Shown here one piece after another: positions 1 through 12,812 of a stretch of DNA of 64,000 nt. Origin of the DNA: Nymphaea colorata (taxonomy: Eukaryota > Streptophyta > Magnoliopsida > Nymphaeales > Nymphaeaceae); NCBI RefSeq assembly GCF_008831285.2, contig NC_045141.1:10588106-10652105 (forward strand). Direction: 5' to 3'. The notes under the pieces are model-generated. The model worked only from the letters and a program-made list of their open reading frames with translations, was not told the origin of the DNA and searched no databases. Made by a program: the position numbers and the translations under genes. How positions within the stretch are numbered: the first letter of the stretch is position 1; every line of letters starts with the position of its first letter.

Positions 1-1003
1 GTAACAATTTTCAAACCAACTAAGGGGCATGGTATCCCTTAGGGAAAAGTTTCAAAAATGCATCAAAATTTTCAAACTCAACCCATGTCTTGAAGACAAT
101 TGCAAGGGCATCGTCTTGAAATAGGCAAGAAATTTCACAGACATTGAGGGACTTATGTATAGTAATTAATGTTGGTCCCGACAATCGGCATTTGTAAAGG
201 TCTAGCATGAGATGCCATAAGAAAAAGTCTTGTCACCTAAAAGACCTTGGCAAGATGCTAGAAAAAGCTATCAAGCGAAATGAGTTGAGCAATGAGCTCG
301 GGGTGAGTGTAGTTGTTCCTCTGGTTCAAAGCTCAGCAGGCGCGGGTGGGCATATGACCTATGCTTACGCCGTGAAGCTAAAAAGCAATCCATGAACATT
401 TTGCTTATATTAAGTCTCCTAAAGCCTTCTGAATTCGAGCAAGTAAGCCCGGGGAGTGTTTTACATTTGGTACCCTGAGGCCAACTGGTCTAGGAGTTAC
501 CGGCCCAAAGCTTGTTACAAGGGTTCAGAAGAAAGCCCGATAGACTTGATATTACACAAAGCAAACTACACAAAACCGCCAAAGCGGTGGAACTCCGTAG
601 TAGCTTTTGGGGTGGTGAGGAATTTCTCCCAAGAGTGAAGGGTGACTCAAAAAGAAAATCAAAATTCAAAAGCAAAAGAGAGTATGTGAAAAATTAAGTA
701 AAAGAAGAGAAAAAGCACTTGCCAATGGTTTAGAAGCATCGAAGGCAAATTTCTCAAAGCATCAAATGCAAAAACTTTCACAATTACAAAATTTTTCAAC
801 CAACATTAATTCCTCTACAAAGTCTCCAATGAGATGGAGAAAGATCTTCTTATTTCAGGTCTATGCCTAGCATTTCCCCTCGAGCGAGGATGGTTCAACA
901 TCATTTGAAAAATGGATTTTCCAAACGATTTGCAAAAATTTGGTGCGTGAATCTTTGCTATTAAGCAAATTATTCAATTTGCTTAACAACAAAGAGGGGC
1001 ATC
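1..1003 (+). mobile_element. 3' internal end of a long-LTR Gypsy (Tat/Ogre-like) element
   Basis: This stretch lies directly upstream of a polypurine tract and a long LTR, so it should be the 3' untranslated end of the element's internal region. Only short broken frames are present and I recognise no gag, RT or integrase motif. The 5' part of the element lies outside the window. The Tat/Ogre assignment rests on the very long LTR and its terminal sequence style, not on protein. It is an inference. Confidence 0.5.
991..1002 (+). other. Polypurine tract of the Gypsy element
   Basis: The purine-rich run AAAGAGGGGCAT ends one base before the TGTTAACACCCC start of the LTR. This is where the plus-strand primer of an LTR retroelement sits. 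It shows that the following LTR is a 3' LTR and not a solo LTR. Confidence 0.65.
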
Positions 1004-4000
1004 TGTTAACACCCCAAATTTTTCCACATCAAAATTGAAGCAATGTGAAAATTTCACAAAAGAATTGTGAAAATTTGCAATTTCAAAGCCAATTTCGAAT
1101 CTAAAGAACAATTAGATTCAAATCGTGAATTTAACCCGATACACGAATCCCAATGCAGGATTACGAGTCCAAATTCAATTGCAAATGTCATTTGAAATCC
1201 AAATCCAATTGCAAAATGCAAATTTTGACTTAGATCCAAGAATTGGATCTAATTCAGTCTAAAATGCTACGTGGGACCCACGTGTGGGCCCCACCTAGCC
1301 CGTGTGGTCAAGAGCCCTCCCCAGGGGCCATGCCCCCCTCCATGTCAAAAAAAAAATAATAAATAAATATTTTCTCTCAAATTAATTGAAGAAAAGTCAT
1401 TTTCAAGAAGAAATAAAGGAGAAACCTAGGAAAAGAGAGACATTTATGTCTCTCTCTCTTCTTTAACCAGATCCTCCTTAAAGAAAAAAATCATTTCCAA
1501 GAAGCAATTACTAGACTGGTCAAACTCACCTAACCTATTTAATCCAAGTAGGTTTGACCCGGGTGCACTCAAATGTGGTGCCAATTCCAGCTAGGTTCGG
1601 TCACAATGGGCTCAACATAGTCAAAACGTAAGTCTGTCTCATGATCCAATTAATGGACGAAAATAGACTTTGACCGAACCAAACCCACTTTGACTAAACT
1701 CAGTCAAAGTACAATTTAGCTCAATTAAGAGCTTTCTTGACCCAAATTTATCAAATTACCTCAAATAAAGTCAAACTACTTGCAAATGAGCTTTGACTTT
1801 GGTCAATTGGTCGAAATTGATCAATTTGGACAATTTTGCCCTTCTGCGGTCAACTTAAGATTAAAAAGCCTAAAATAGTTTATGAAAGGCAAATAAACAT
1901 TTGAATTTGTCAAATGCTTGAATCAAATACCAAATTTAAATTGAATTTCTCAAGTGAAAGTTTGATTCAGTTGAAATCCATTTTCAATCAAGTTTTGGAC
2001 GAAAATACCCTTTTCGAACCAAATTTGATAAAATTTTTAAATTTTATTAAAATTTAAATTTAATTATCATAATTCAATGGCATTTGGAGCTTAGTAACTA
2101 GGTTTTAACCTTATAAGCTCGATTTCAAACAAAAAAAAAATAAATAGTATAAAATAAGGGCAAAACCCTGTGTAAGGGCATTTTCGTCCAAAATTTTGGT
2201 CAAAATGGTCACCTAGGTCTGAACCCAAGTTGACCAAACCTAGCCCAGCCCACCTAGCTCGTGGAAATGGGCTGAGAAATGGTCAATTAGAGCCTTTAAA
2301 GTCTATTTAACTCATTTTACAAGTCCCCAAGGTCTTAAGTAAGTTCCAAAGGTGAGTTAAGAAGGTGGTTGAACCCACCTCCTCCTCTATATAAACCTCC
2401 CCTTGGCCACTAAGGGGGAGGACGAAATTTTGGAGCATTCTATCAAATTGCTGCAGCCAAGGAGCTAGGAGGGAGAAGCCAAGGAAGAGAGAAGAGGTTC
2501 GTCCAAGCCCCCTTCCCCTTTTTCTCCCATTCTCTTCTTCACTTTCTTCTATTCTCCCCATTGATTTTGCTAAGTTAGGGTGCTTAAGTGAACCCTTACT
2601 TAGGATTTTCGTGGTGAGAAGCCCTCTTTACCACTCCAAATTCCAGCAAGCAAGCTATTTCTTATTCTAGCTTTGCTAAGCTTGAATCCACGGTTGGATT
2701 CTTGCTTAGGATTGCTTGGGTTAGAAAACAAGTGAAGACGAAAGACAAACATCAAGACCGACCGCAAGGTAGGTGATCTTAACTCACTTCTCTTCTACTT
2801 TAGCTTATTGTTGATTTATTTTAATTCCAACAATTTGTGGGAGGGTTTATTTTCATTTGCTTACGGCTGGGAATGATGTCCAGCTAAGGGAAACCTACGC
2901 TTCAATGTACATGTTAATGCATAATGCATGCATATGTCGGTTTTTCTTAAATATGAACCCAAGTATCAAATTTCGAAATGGGCCCCAAGGCCACGTCCCT
3001 TTCAAAGGAACCAACTTAATACCATTTTGAACTCCCTACCATGAGAGAATCCCACGGTGAGAAAGTGATTTTGCTACATCACGTATGATGAAAATGCCTA
3101 TAAGGGATGGATACGTTTTTATGAATGTGATCCACCCTTGCGTGGCGAAATGATGGACGAATAAGCTTGAGTATTGTTTTATTTTCTTTCTTATTCACAG
3201 TCATTTTGATTCATGTCTTTCAATTTAATTAATCAAGGGTAGTAGGGAAGATTTGAAACAAGTTCTCAATCTTCCTACATAAAAGAACCCAGCCATGAAT
3301 CATCATGATTCATGAGTCATGCGGTCCCTTGATAAAATTTCATTTTGAAAAGTAAGGTACGTATATGTATACATTGTTATATATGTACATATATGCATCC
3401 GATTTCTTGTCAAAAATTACATTCCTCCCTTAAAATCAGGTTGGAACATGTTTCCAAACCGGTCTTTAAGGAAATTGGCCATTTTTATTGATTTTTCTAG
3501 TGCAAGATTATAAATTACTTTCATTTCATTTTTACTTAATTTCAGCAAACCCATACGTAAGATGTATGTATGTTGTTGAAATCAGACCATGTTTTATAGG
3601 AATTGGTTTAAGAATATCAAAATTTACGTATTTGAAATACCAACCATCCTAGAATCATCCAAAGGAGTTGATGATTTCATTACTACGAAATCTGGAATTT
3701 GAATAGATTTGAAAAACTCATTGTTTCTATCTAAGAAACAAGTCTTTATTGGAATCAATGTCCACAATTTTCAGCTATTTAAATCAACACAAGGTCTGAT
3801 TTTTAGCTATTTTGAGACAAAAGTGGACGTCATCCATGTCTCCCATCCGTTTCAAAGATTGAACTTGACATCATTTATATATTTTCATCATTTTGATAAT
3901 TTTATGTCAAGCCTCAAGCTTATGGACTACATCTCTAATTCATGTGCTTAATCATATAATGAGCACATATAGAGAAAGTCCTACATTTTAATCAATCTTC

Positions 4001-4829
4001 ATGTATAGATTGTATGACGTGCAATACGGACTTTGAGAGATTATGAGGGAGTGAAGAATGTATGTTTCATATGAATGAATCTTGATGGATTATGAGAGAG
4101 AGAAGAATGAATGTTCCATATAGTTTCCATTCTCGTTTCATGCATTCACTTTCACTCAAAATCAATAGCACCACATGCACATTCTCAAGAAATTAAGTGA
4201 TTCAAATTTAAGTTGCAAAAAGTGACCAAGTCATATTGCAATGAGAATTTGTAAACTTCACTTAACTTCAAAAGAAAACACAAGCAATGCATTCATAATC
4301 TTTTGGCCAAAGTGCATTTGAAAAACAACATGTTTTCTAACAATTTGGAACCTATGTTCTTTCAAAAGAATGAATTCTACAAATCACATGATTTGACAAA
4401 AGAAGAGTTCAAAATCAATTTTTATCATAAGATGATCATCATCATCTAGAGTTCACAACAAAGAACTCAATTCCAAATCTTCAAAAATCCTCAAGAATTA
4501 TGTGTTTCAAATAACACCAAAACAAAGGATTTTAAACCAACTTGAAAACCCCCAATATTCAAATTCATTTATTCAAAAAAATGAATTTCGGTTCTTGAAT
4601 CCAAAACCTCAATGCATAAGCATATAGGACTTACATCAATAACTCGTATATGATCCAAATGATCTTTAGTCCTTGGTCTAATTACCCCTGTTAAAGGCGG
4701 CAGGAACGGTTGGACCTCGTACCGACGAGCGGATCCCTTTCTCTTGAAAATTTTCTCAAAACCTCAATTTTAAAAGAATTTTGCTGACTCGCATTTCGAC
4801 CTTCTTGAAAAGGGAGTGGGGTGCGAACA
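1004..4829 (+). mobile_element. 3' LTR of a Tat/Ogre-like Gypsy element, about 3.8 kb
   Basis: The repeat begins TGTTAACACCCC just after a polypurine tract and ends GGGTGCGAACA, giving TG...CA ends. Minus-strand LINE coding sequence starts right after the end, which fixes the right border at 4829. The partner LTR is outside the window, so the pair and the target duplication cannot be checked. A TATA box near 2387 implies a transcript start near 2420 and more than 2 kb of R-U5. No coding sequence is visible inside. Small frames here are chance. Confidence 0.7.
2387..2395 (+). promoter_or_regulatory. TATA box of the Gypsy LTR
   Basis: TCTATATAAAC lies in a pyrimidine-rich, GC-richer context typical of plant core promoters, about 1.4 kb into the LTR. 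A start site near 2420 is expected but not shown. Confidence 0.5.
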
Positions 4830-5451
4830 CCAAGGATCAGGACATATGCCATACTGCCACCAAGAAGGCAGTTCTTTCCTGATGGAGGAGGACCAATTGG
4901 TGCTTGAGATATAACTTTTAATATCGTCCCAAACTGTAACTTCTAAAAAGTTTCCTTTCAACTCATGCATAATTGAAATTTTTTCCTTCCATATGTTCCA
5001 AATGGCCAACAGAAAAACTGATCTCCGGCATCTTCTAGTCCATGAGCTTTTAAACCTCTTGTTCCACCACCATACGAAGAGCTGTCTAACGTTCTTTTTG
5101 GGCTCCAAGTTGATGTTAAATTTCTGCCCAGCTATCTTCCGGCCGCCATCTTACAATGTAGAAAAACATGGGGACAGGTCTCAACAACAGAACTATACAT
5201 ATGACATGCATCAGTTAAGTAAATCCCAATTTTCTGCATTCTGTCATTGGTCAAGAGTCGTTCTGTTATGCCTATGTAGAATGTCCATTTTGCTTGCCAA
5301 TTTGAGTCTACTTCCCATACTGTGGGCTTGAGTCTATTTCCTCTTTTGAGCCATATATCCTGCTCTCTCCCATCTCTGATTTGCTGATAGATATCAGCTC
5401 TATTAAGCCCGTTGACAATAGAGTACAGCCAACATAGTTTGTCTTCCTCTT
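4830..5451 (-). pseudogene. LINE ORF2 C-terminal zf-RVT segment
   Basis: The conceptual minus-strand peptide holds a zf-RVT-like pattern near 5130-5270: a Cys before HMYSS, then ETCPHVFLHCK, matching the C..C....E...H.f..C layout at the end of plant LINE ORF2. A further stretch with RSVFLLAIWNIWKEK (near 5020) is typical of the final part. Reading frame changes occur, and the Copia LTR plus GCACT duplication cut it on its 5' side at 5452. Coding runs up to the Gypsy LTR border at 4830. Confidence 0.75.
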
Positions 5452-5456
5452 GCACT

Positions 5457-5864
5457 TGTAAAAGTATAGAGACAAGAGAGAGAGAGAGAGAAAGAGAGCA
5501 CACCAAGCAGTTATGTGGTTCATTCAAAATTGACCTATGTCCACGATAGTTTCTCTCCTTTACAATTCTGGAAAATGAATACTCTCTTCACAACGACAGA
5601 AATTTTAGAAGAGAAAAGAAAGCTAAATAACAATTTCAAGCTGGTATGTCAAGATCCAATATTTTTGGATCTTGATTACAAAATTGAATTTCTTTCTCTT
5701 TGGAATAGATTTTGATATCTTCGAACATTGGAGCATTTGTTGCTTTCTTCTTTTGAGTGTCAATCACATTTCTTCCATATTTGACTTGATCCAAGCAATT
5801 TGATATACGTTGCAAGATTGGTAAGAATAATGGATGAATAAGATCGGCAACCTTATGTCTAACA
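5457..5864 (-). repeat. 3' LTR of Copia A
   Basis: On the plus strand it starts TGTAAAAGTATAGAG and ends TCTAACA. It aligns throughout with 9979-10389, at roughly 90 % by eye, with a variable GA-rich run near the start. Confidence 0.93.
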
Positions 5865-5878
5865 TGCCCCTTTGATCC
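5865..5878 (-). other. Polypurine tract of Copia A
   Basis: The minus strand reads GATCAAAGGGGCA immediately before the 3' LTR. It is the expected position and composition. Confidence 0.7.
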
Positions 5879-5899
5879 AATCTCCATTTCAAGGACGTT

Positions 5900-8800
5900 T
5901 AGCATTTCCTTGAAAAAATGAAACCTTGGGTAATGGCTTAGTAAAAATATTAGCTAATTGTTTTTCTGACTGAACATATTTAATCTCAATTGTATTGTCT
6001 ACCACCTTTTCTTTGACAAAATGATAGTTAATTTCTATGTGTTTCGTTCATGCATGGAAAAATGGATTTGCTGCCAAATATGTTGCTTCAATGTTGTCGC
6101 ACCACAAAATTGGTTTTTTCTCAGTCTGAATTCTCAAATCTTTCATCAAGTTATTTAGCCGTATCACTTCTACAAGAACTCCTGCAATGGCCTTGCACTC
6201 TACCTCTATGCTAGATTTTGCCATTGTCTATTGTTTGGTATATCTCCAAGATATGGTATTATGTCCAATTTTTGTAACATAGCCACTAGTGGATCTTCGA
6301 TCGTCCCAACCCAATTTGCGTCAAAGTAAGCAGATAAAATGAAAGAATTAGATTTTGATATTTCAAAGCCATGCTGCATGGTGCCTTTAAGATATCGTAA
6401 AATTCTTTTGACATAAGTCCAGCGAGTTGAAGTAGGTTGGTGCATGAACTAGCAAGCTTTATTCACTGCAAAAGTAATATATGGGCACGTTAAAGTGACA
6501 CACTGAAGTGCTCCCACAATTTGTGGGTACTGAATTTCATTTTCCAATTTTTCACCATTAAGCTTAGATAGAGGAACATTTGGAGCAGCATGAGTGACAC
6601 AAGATTTTGCATTCCTCATGTGTGCTCGCTTTAAAATATCTCTGATATATTTTCCTGTGAGAGAAAAATTCTGTCCTTTTAATGTGACACTTTAGTACCT
6701 AAGAAGAAATGTAATTTTCCAAGATCTTTTATAGAGAAGGCTTGTCCAAAACTATGTATAATCCTTTAAATTTTTCGAGGATTATTTCTTGTAATAATTA
6801 TATCTACATATATAAGTAGAAAGATTATTTTATTTTAGGTTTTTCTAACAAAAAGAGAAGTATCAACTAATAACTCATTGAACCCATTTTCAAGAAGATA
6901 TCCTTTGAGTCTTTCAAACTCGCCCGGGGTGCTTGCATTAAGCCATAAAGTGCCTTTTTAAGGTGACACCCTTGGTGAGGCATAACTGTATTCTCAAATG
7001 CTAGTGGTTGAGTCATAAAAACTTCCTCCTTTAGAATTCCATGAAGAAATGCATTGTTAACATCCAATTGATGGATAGTCCAACCTTTGGACACAACAAT
7101 AGAGAGGACGACCCGTACAGTGGTAGGTTTTATCAATGGACTATATGTGTCATAATAATCAATTTCTTCTCTCTAGCTATAACCTTTGACTATAAGTCTG
7201 GCCTTGTAACGAGCAATTGTTCCATCTGAACATCTCTTGATTCTAAAAACCCACTTACATCCAACTAGATTAACTCTCTTAGGTGGTGCGACAAGGTTCC
7301 AAGTTTGATTTTTGTACAAGGTGTCCATTTCACTTTGCGTGGCTTCGATCCATCATGGGTATTTTAAAGCCTCCTCAAGGCTTTGTGGTTCTCTTTCTTC
7401 TAGAGATGTAGTTGCCATGTAAACCTTGGGTTGCCTAGTTCCATCTTGAGACCTTGTGATCATGGAGTGAGTCTTACTTGAGAAATCAATGGTGAGATTT
7501 GGAAGAGATTGATCAATTGCATTTTCTTGAATCCTAGGATTATAAGTATAACTTTTGTCAATTGAATTGATCGAATGGTTGTTTTGAGTCTGATCTTCTT
7601 CCCGTGAATTTGGACCGGATAAGAATATATATTTGGATCCATTTGGATCAGATCCAGCTTTGTTGGAGTTGTCTTCTTTTTGAGTCTCAACTAGAGATGT
7701 GTCTAGATTATTAGAAATCCATTTTCCAATGTCCCTTTCAATGGTTGGAGAACCACATCCATGAAATAAGAAATTTGTCACATTGAAAACAAATGTTTGC
7801 TAATAAAGACCATGTTAGTAATCGGATTCAAACATATGTATCCCTTATGACATATCTCATAGCCAAGAAAAAGACAAGCTTTGGATTTTGGAGAGAGCTT
7901 GGACTCTTTATATGGTACAAGAAAGGGATGACATGCAGATTCAAAAACTCGAAAATAATCATATTGAGGAGTAGCTTTGAAAACAATTTAAAATTGAGAT
8001 TTATTTTCGAGTTCTGTACTACGCAATCGGCTGATGACGTGAATTGCTCTTCTAAAAGAATCAACCCAAAATGCTGAGGAAGAGATACATGAACCATCAT
8101 ACTTAAGCATATCTCAACAACATGGCGATGTTTTCTCTCTATAATGTCATTTTGTTGAGGCATGTGGCGGCAAGAAAGTCATCTGTTTATCCCGTTGGAG
8201 CTGAGAAAATTTGAGAAATCATTGCTTAGAAACTAGCCACCAGAATCACTATGAAAAAATTTTATCTCATGTCCCAATTGTTTTTTTACAAGCATCTTAA
8301 AATTGAAAGCATGGCAGCATGTCTGATTTTCTAACAAAGGGGAAAATCCAACTAAAACATGAAAAGTGATCCACAATCAATAGATAATATTTGTAGCCTT
8401 CTCTAGAGCATGTTGGAGCAAGCCCCCAAAGGTCTACATGAAGTAAATGAAGAGGATGAATGCTAGTACTTAAACTAAAATCAAATGACAATTGGTGCAT
8501 CTTAGCCAAAATACAACTAGAACAGAAATCAAGTTTACTATCATCCATAGACACATAATTGTTTTTCTTAAGTAAATTCAATGTCTTCAAGTGTGAATGA
8601 CCCTGTCGTTGGTGCCAAAGATTGACTGGAAGACATCTAGAATGTTGTGTAATAAGAGCATGCTTAGATCCTTTGCTGGCTTCATCAGTTCATATGTATA
8701 GACCATCCTTAGTTTTTCCCTTGTGAAGTGCTGCCCCTGTCTGCAAATCTCTAGCAACAAATCCATTAGCATCAAATTCCACCAAGCAATTGTTGTCTTT

Positions 8801-9943
8801 TGTAAAACGAGAGATAAATATAAGATTTTGGCTGATCGTTGGCACATGCATTGCATTCTTTAACTAAAGGAACAAGAGATTGAGTTGAGAAATATGTTAC
8901 CGTTATGAGATATTGGAGCCTTAGCACCATTGCCTACAAGAACTTCTTCTCCACCTTGGTAATCGACTTTGTCTTCTATGGAGTCATCACTATGAGTCAC
9001 ATGGTGGGTCACACTACTATAAGGGCACCAAGCATTTCCATGACCTCCATTTAGAGCCATGGCCATAAAGGCCTTAGGTATGTCATAGCATGCCCCCGCA
9101 GTATGATTTCTATGCCCACAAAATTGACATATAACCTGCTGAGTTTTAGGATTCTTTTGCCCTTGAGAGCCTCGTCCAGCAGGGTAAAAATTCCTTCCGC
9201 AGCTACGACCACTATGACCACTGCGACCACTATTTACCCCATGGCCACCATAGTTTCCATGACCAGCATAGCCTCCTCATTAATTAAAAAAGGCAGTTGC
9301 TGAAGGTTCAACTTGTGTAGGGCTTTTAGAAGCAAGTAATTGAAGTCGACACTCTTGATTGAGCAAGAGATCATGTAACTCAGAAAATGTGGGTAGGATT
9401 TTGGACATGGTGACTGTTGTAATAAAACTCTCATATTCACTTGACAAGCCATTGAGAGTATGCAAGACCATATCTGAATCAGATACTATCTCATTCACAG
9501 CTCTAAGAGAATCAACCAAAAACCTCATGTGGTCGAGATATTCTAACATACTTTTGTCTTTTTTTTTGGCATTTTGCAAATCCCTTAATAACTGAAGAAT
9601 ACAAATATTTGACTGAGATGTCCTTAGTCAGGGCGACGTAGGCTTCACGAGCCGTGTCATAGGAGATAATTTAAGTGAGTATAGATTCAGTAATGGTTGA
9701 CAATATCCAGCTTAACGCAAGTTGTTCAGAGCACTTCCATTTGATGTACTCCAGATTTATTTCAATGGAGTTATCATTCAATTTTTCAGGTGGAGGAGTG
9801 GAAGATCCATCAACATACCTTAATAAATCTTGGCTATACATGGTACTTTGGAGTTGCGATTTCTAGAGGAGATAGTTGTTTTCATCTACCTTGATAGATA
9901 TGAGGCTTGTAATAGCATTCCATTGAGGACTGATGGTCGTCAT
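5900..9943 (-). pseudogene. Copia A gag-pol polyprotein, broken
   Basis: Gag starts at the ATG complementary to 9941-9943 (MTTISPQWNA). About 30 residues in, a TAG replaces an expected Trp. A CCHC knuckle, CQFCGHRNHTAGAC, lies near 9090-9130. The protease site expected as DSG reads YSS, followed by VTHHVT (near 9010). Integrase parts are HVDLWG and IVDHFSCFSW (about 8450-8360) and PQQNDIIERKHRHVVE (near 8150). RT has [11 protein letters not shown] and [12 protein letters not shown] (7080-6910). The catalytic motif near 6802-6813 reads YVD followed by III, so the second Asp is absent. RNase H begins RILRYLKGTMQHG (near 6400). Frameshifts and lost catalytic residues make it inactive. Confidence 0.9.
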
Positions 9944-9966
9944 GGTAGATTGCTGAAGCGAATTTG

Positions 9967-9978
9967 GCTCTGATACCA
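9967..9978 (-). other. tRNA-Met primer binding site of Copia A
   Basis: The minus strand reads TGGTATCAGAGC right after the LTR end. This is the standard initiator-tRNA-Met complement of plant Copia elements. Confidence 0.93.
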
Positions 9979-10389
9979 TGTAAAAGTATAGAGACAAAAG
10001 AGAGAGAAAAAGAGAGAGAGAGAGAGCACACAAAGCAATTACGTGGTTTGGTCAAAATCGGCCTACGTCCACGATAGTTTCTCTCCTTTACAATTCTAGA
10101 AAATGAATCCTCTTTCACAAAGACAAAAATTTAGAAGAGGAAAGAAAGCTAAATAACAATTTCAAGTTGGTCTGTCAAGATCCGATATTTTTGAATATTG
10201 ATTACAAAATTGAATTTCTTTTCCTTTGGAACAGATTTTGATATCTTCGAACATTGGAGCATTTGTTGCTTTCTTCTTTTGAGTGTCAATCAATTTTTTC
10301 CATATTTGACTTGATCCAAGCAATTTGATTTATGTTGCAAGATTGAGAAGAATAATGGATGAATAGGATCAGCAACCTTATCTTTAACA
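9979..10389 (-). repeat. 5' LTR of Copia A
   Basis: It starts TGTAAAAGTATAGAG on the plus strand, right beside the primer site, and ends TTTAACA before the GCACT target duplication. Substitutions against the left LTR show an insertion that is not recent. Confidence 0.93.
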
Positions 10390-10394
10390 GCACT

Positions 10395-12812
10395 AAGGTG
10401 ATGCTGCTAGCGACGTGGTTGACACAAGGAGAGAGCTCTCCAAGCGAGCTCTTCTATGGCCATGCATTCTTCAACCTTTCAACTGAATCTTTACAATACT
10501 TTCTAGCCAGAAAAATCTTGTCAATATCTACCAGGTACAGTAAAATACCCCAGCCTCAATACTCAGTTGGGACTTTAGCCTTTTGACCATCTCTTAATTT
10601 CCATCCGATGAGATGGCTGACTTCTTTCTAGCCCCACAAGGCACTTTTCCAGCTCCATGACATCTTTGTTTGGCTATTGCATTTCCAAAGGCTCTTCTTC
10701 AAAAGGTATTTTCTTTTCACAAACTTGGACCGAGGTGATGTGGTTGTGTATACTTTCAGGGATACATAGATCATGTGAGTTCTATTGCTGGTCCAAACAT
10801 TTTTCAGACCAACTCCACCTAACTAGGTGAATCTTCCTTTGCATGTCGTTTTCACCGCAAAGGAATTTGTTGCATTCCCTCTCAATGAGCTAGAGGATTG
10901 GTTGGGGAGTTTGAAACACATCAACCAATAATCCATCAACTGGTTGAGTACATGTTTTATTAGGCACATCTTTCTTGAGTATGAAAGAAGCCAACCTTTC
11001 TAGCCTGCAAGATTTTTATATACCTTCTCCATGAGCATGTTGTAGTCCTTTAGATTCATTCTTCCTTCAGATAGAGGAAGGCCCAAATACGAGATTGGGA
11101 GATCGACCTTACTCCAATCTAATTGGTTGGGAATTTTGGTGCAGTCCTCCTCCTTTGAAGTGGCACAGGGAATAAAGCAAGATTTTTTAGCATTGATATG
11201 TAACTCAGCATCAAAAGCAAACACCACTAAAATAGACTTGGTATTTGAGATGGAAGTAATATCAGCTTTACAAATCACTATCATGTCATCTGCAAAAATG
11301 TAGCCAAGAAATGATCTTGGATCCTACAATATGGGGCATGGTGATTCTAAAATTTTGCATTTCCCAACTTAGTCTTCTAGATAGCATTTCCACAATGATT
11401 ATGAATAGAAAATGGGACATTGGATCCCCTTAGCAGATACCCCTTTCACTGTTAGAGAACACACCTTTCCTTCCATTAATTAAAATGGCGAAGGCTGGAG
11501 ATTCAATGCATGTCATCAGTCTGACTGTCCAAACCTTGCTACATCCTAGATAATCAAGAGCTCCTCTTAAAAAGTGTCATTCTAATATACTGTATGCCTT
11601 AGAGGTGTCAGGTTTCATCATGACTGAACTTCCGCTGCTGTTGGCAAGACTATTGGAGAGCTTACGAACCAATAGGATTTGGTCTTGGATAAACCTGTTA
11701 GGGATGAATGTCATTCATTCTGGCCACCATTAACTTGGTGATGATTTTATGGATTCCGTTACACAAGGCTATTGATATGAAGCCTTTTAGATTTACTGCC
11801 ACATGAAATTTTGCTATCAAAGAGATATGAGATCTATTAATTTTTTTTCACAATTCTTCCAGTTTTAAAGACATCAGCCACAATCACGAAAATGTCATTG
11901 TCTATCACATGCCAATACTTGTTGTAAAACTCAAGCTAAAACCATATGGGCCTGTTGCCTTCCCTGATGAATGCTAAGAGTAACTCCGTGAACCTCGTCA
12001 AAGGTTACTGGTCTCATAATTAGATGACTATCTTCTTCTGCAGTTACCTTGGGGCAACTCAAAACTAAAACCATATGGGCCTGGTGCCTTTCCTGATGAA
12101 TGCTAAGAGTAACTCCGCGAACCTCGTCAAAGGTTACTGGTCTTATAATTAGATGACTATCTTCTTCTGCAGTTACCTTAGGGCCTTCCTCTATGTGGCT
12201 GGTACAATTTTTATTTGATCTTTCAATAGAGAAAAACTAGTTAAAGTACATGGTGCACTGATCTAAAATGGATTGTGGATCACTATGGAGCACACCTTTA
12301 ATTTCCATGGTTGAAATTCTTTTCTTCTTTTCCTGCTTTCTGACATGTTGATGAAAAAACATGATATTTTTGTCGCTGTCCTTCAACCACCTTGCCCTAG
12401 CCTTTTTCCTTCAAAGCAAGTCTTCTTCCTTATTTTTAGTCCAATTCTTTTGAAAGAAGAATTTCATACTCAACATCCCAGTCCGTGTTAACAATTGGTA
12501 CATGAGTGAATTCTTTCTACTTCAGTCATGATCGACTGCACTTTTTTGGAAATATTCCCATACGAAAGGTGATTGCATCTAGCTAGGGATTTCTGAACTC
12601 TTTCTTGCTTCCTGAGTAGTCTTATCATTGGGCAGCCATAGTCAGTCTTATCCTAGTTTTCTTTCACTATGCATTTGCAGTCCTCTTGAGGAGTCCAACA
12701 ATTTAAAATTTTGAATATGCCTTTACCAAGCATATGATTATTCCACTTACAGATGGAAACAATTAGAGTTGAATGGTCAGGCATAGAGAGAGCAGTGACT
12801 TTAAACGCTCAA
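10395..12812 (-). pseudogene. LINE ORF2 reverse transcriptase and endonuclease end (broken)
   Basis: Minus-strand translation shows the endonuclease end MPDHSTLIV near 12770. RT blocks follow: KPDTSKAYS (near 11610), NGRKGVFSNSERG then GDPMSHFLFIIIVEMLSRR (about 11490-11360), the catalytic FADD at 11285-11296, and LPISYLGLPLSEGR (about 11110-11070). The catalytic FADD is intact, but stops and frameshifts occur throughout. A 129-bp tandem duplication lies at 11936-12193. The segment joins 4830-5451 across the Copia insertion. It is a dead L1-type copy. Confidence 0.8.
11936..12193. repeat. 129-bp tandem duplication inside the LINE
   Basis: CTAAAACCATATGGGCCTG occurs at 11936 and again at 12065 and each copy runs to GCAGTTACCTT. 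The two copies differ at only a few positions. This is a local duplication of LINE ORF2 sequence. Confidence 0.85.

Larger units (their letters stand above)
5457..10389 (-). mobile_element. Copia LTR retrotransposon A, full length but inactive
   Basis: Two direct LTRs (5457-5864 and 9979-10389) flank a minus-strand gag-pol remnant. GCACT occurs at 5452-5456 and 10390-10394, a perfect 5-bp target duplication. A tRNA-Met primer site abuts the right LTR and a polypurine tract abuts the left LTR, so the element reads right to left. Length is 4933 bp. Pol order (protease, integrase, RT, RNase H) is that of Copia. It is inserted in ORF2 of the LINE, so it is younger than the LINE. Confidence 0.95.

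Noticed and set aside
5132-5527. One 131-codon minus-strand frame read as a single gene
   Set aside because: The first residues come from the Copia LTR and the rest from the LINE. It is an artificial fusion across an insertion border.
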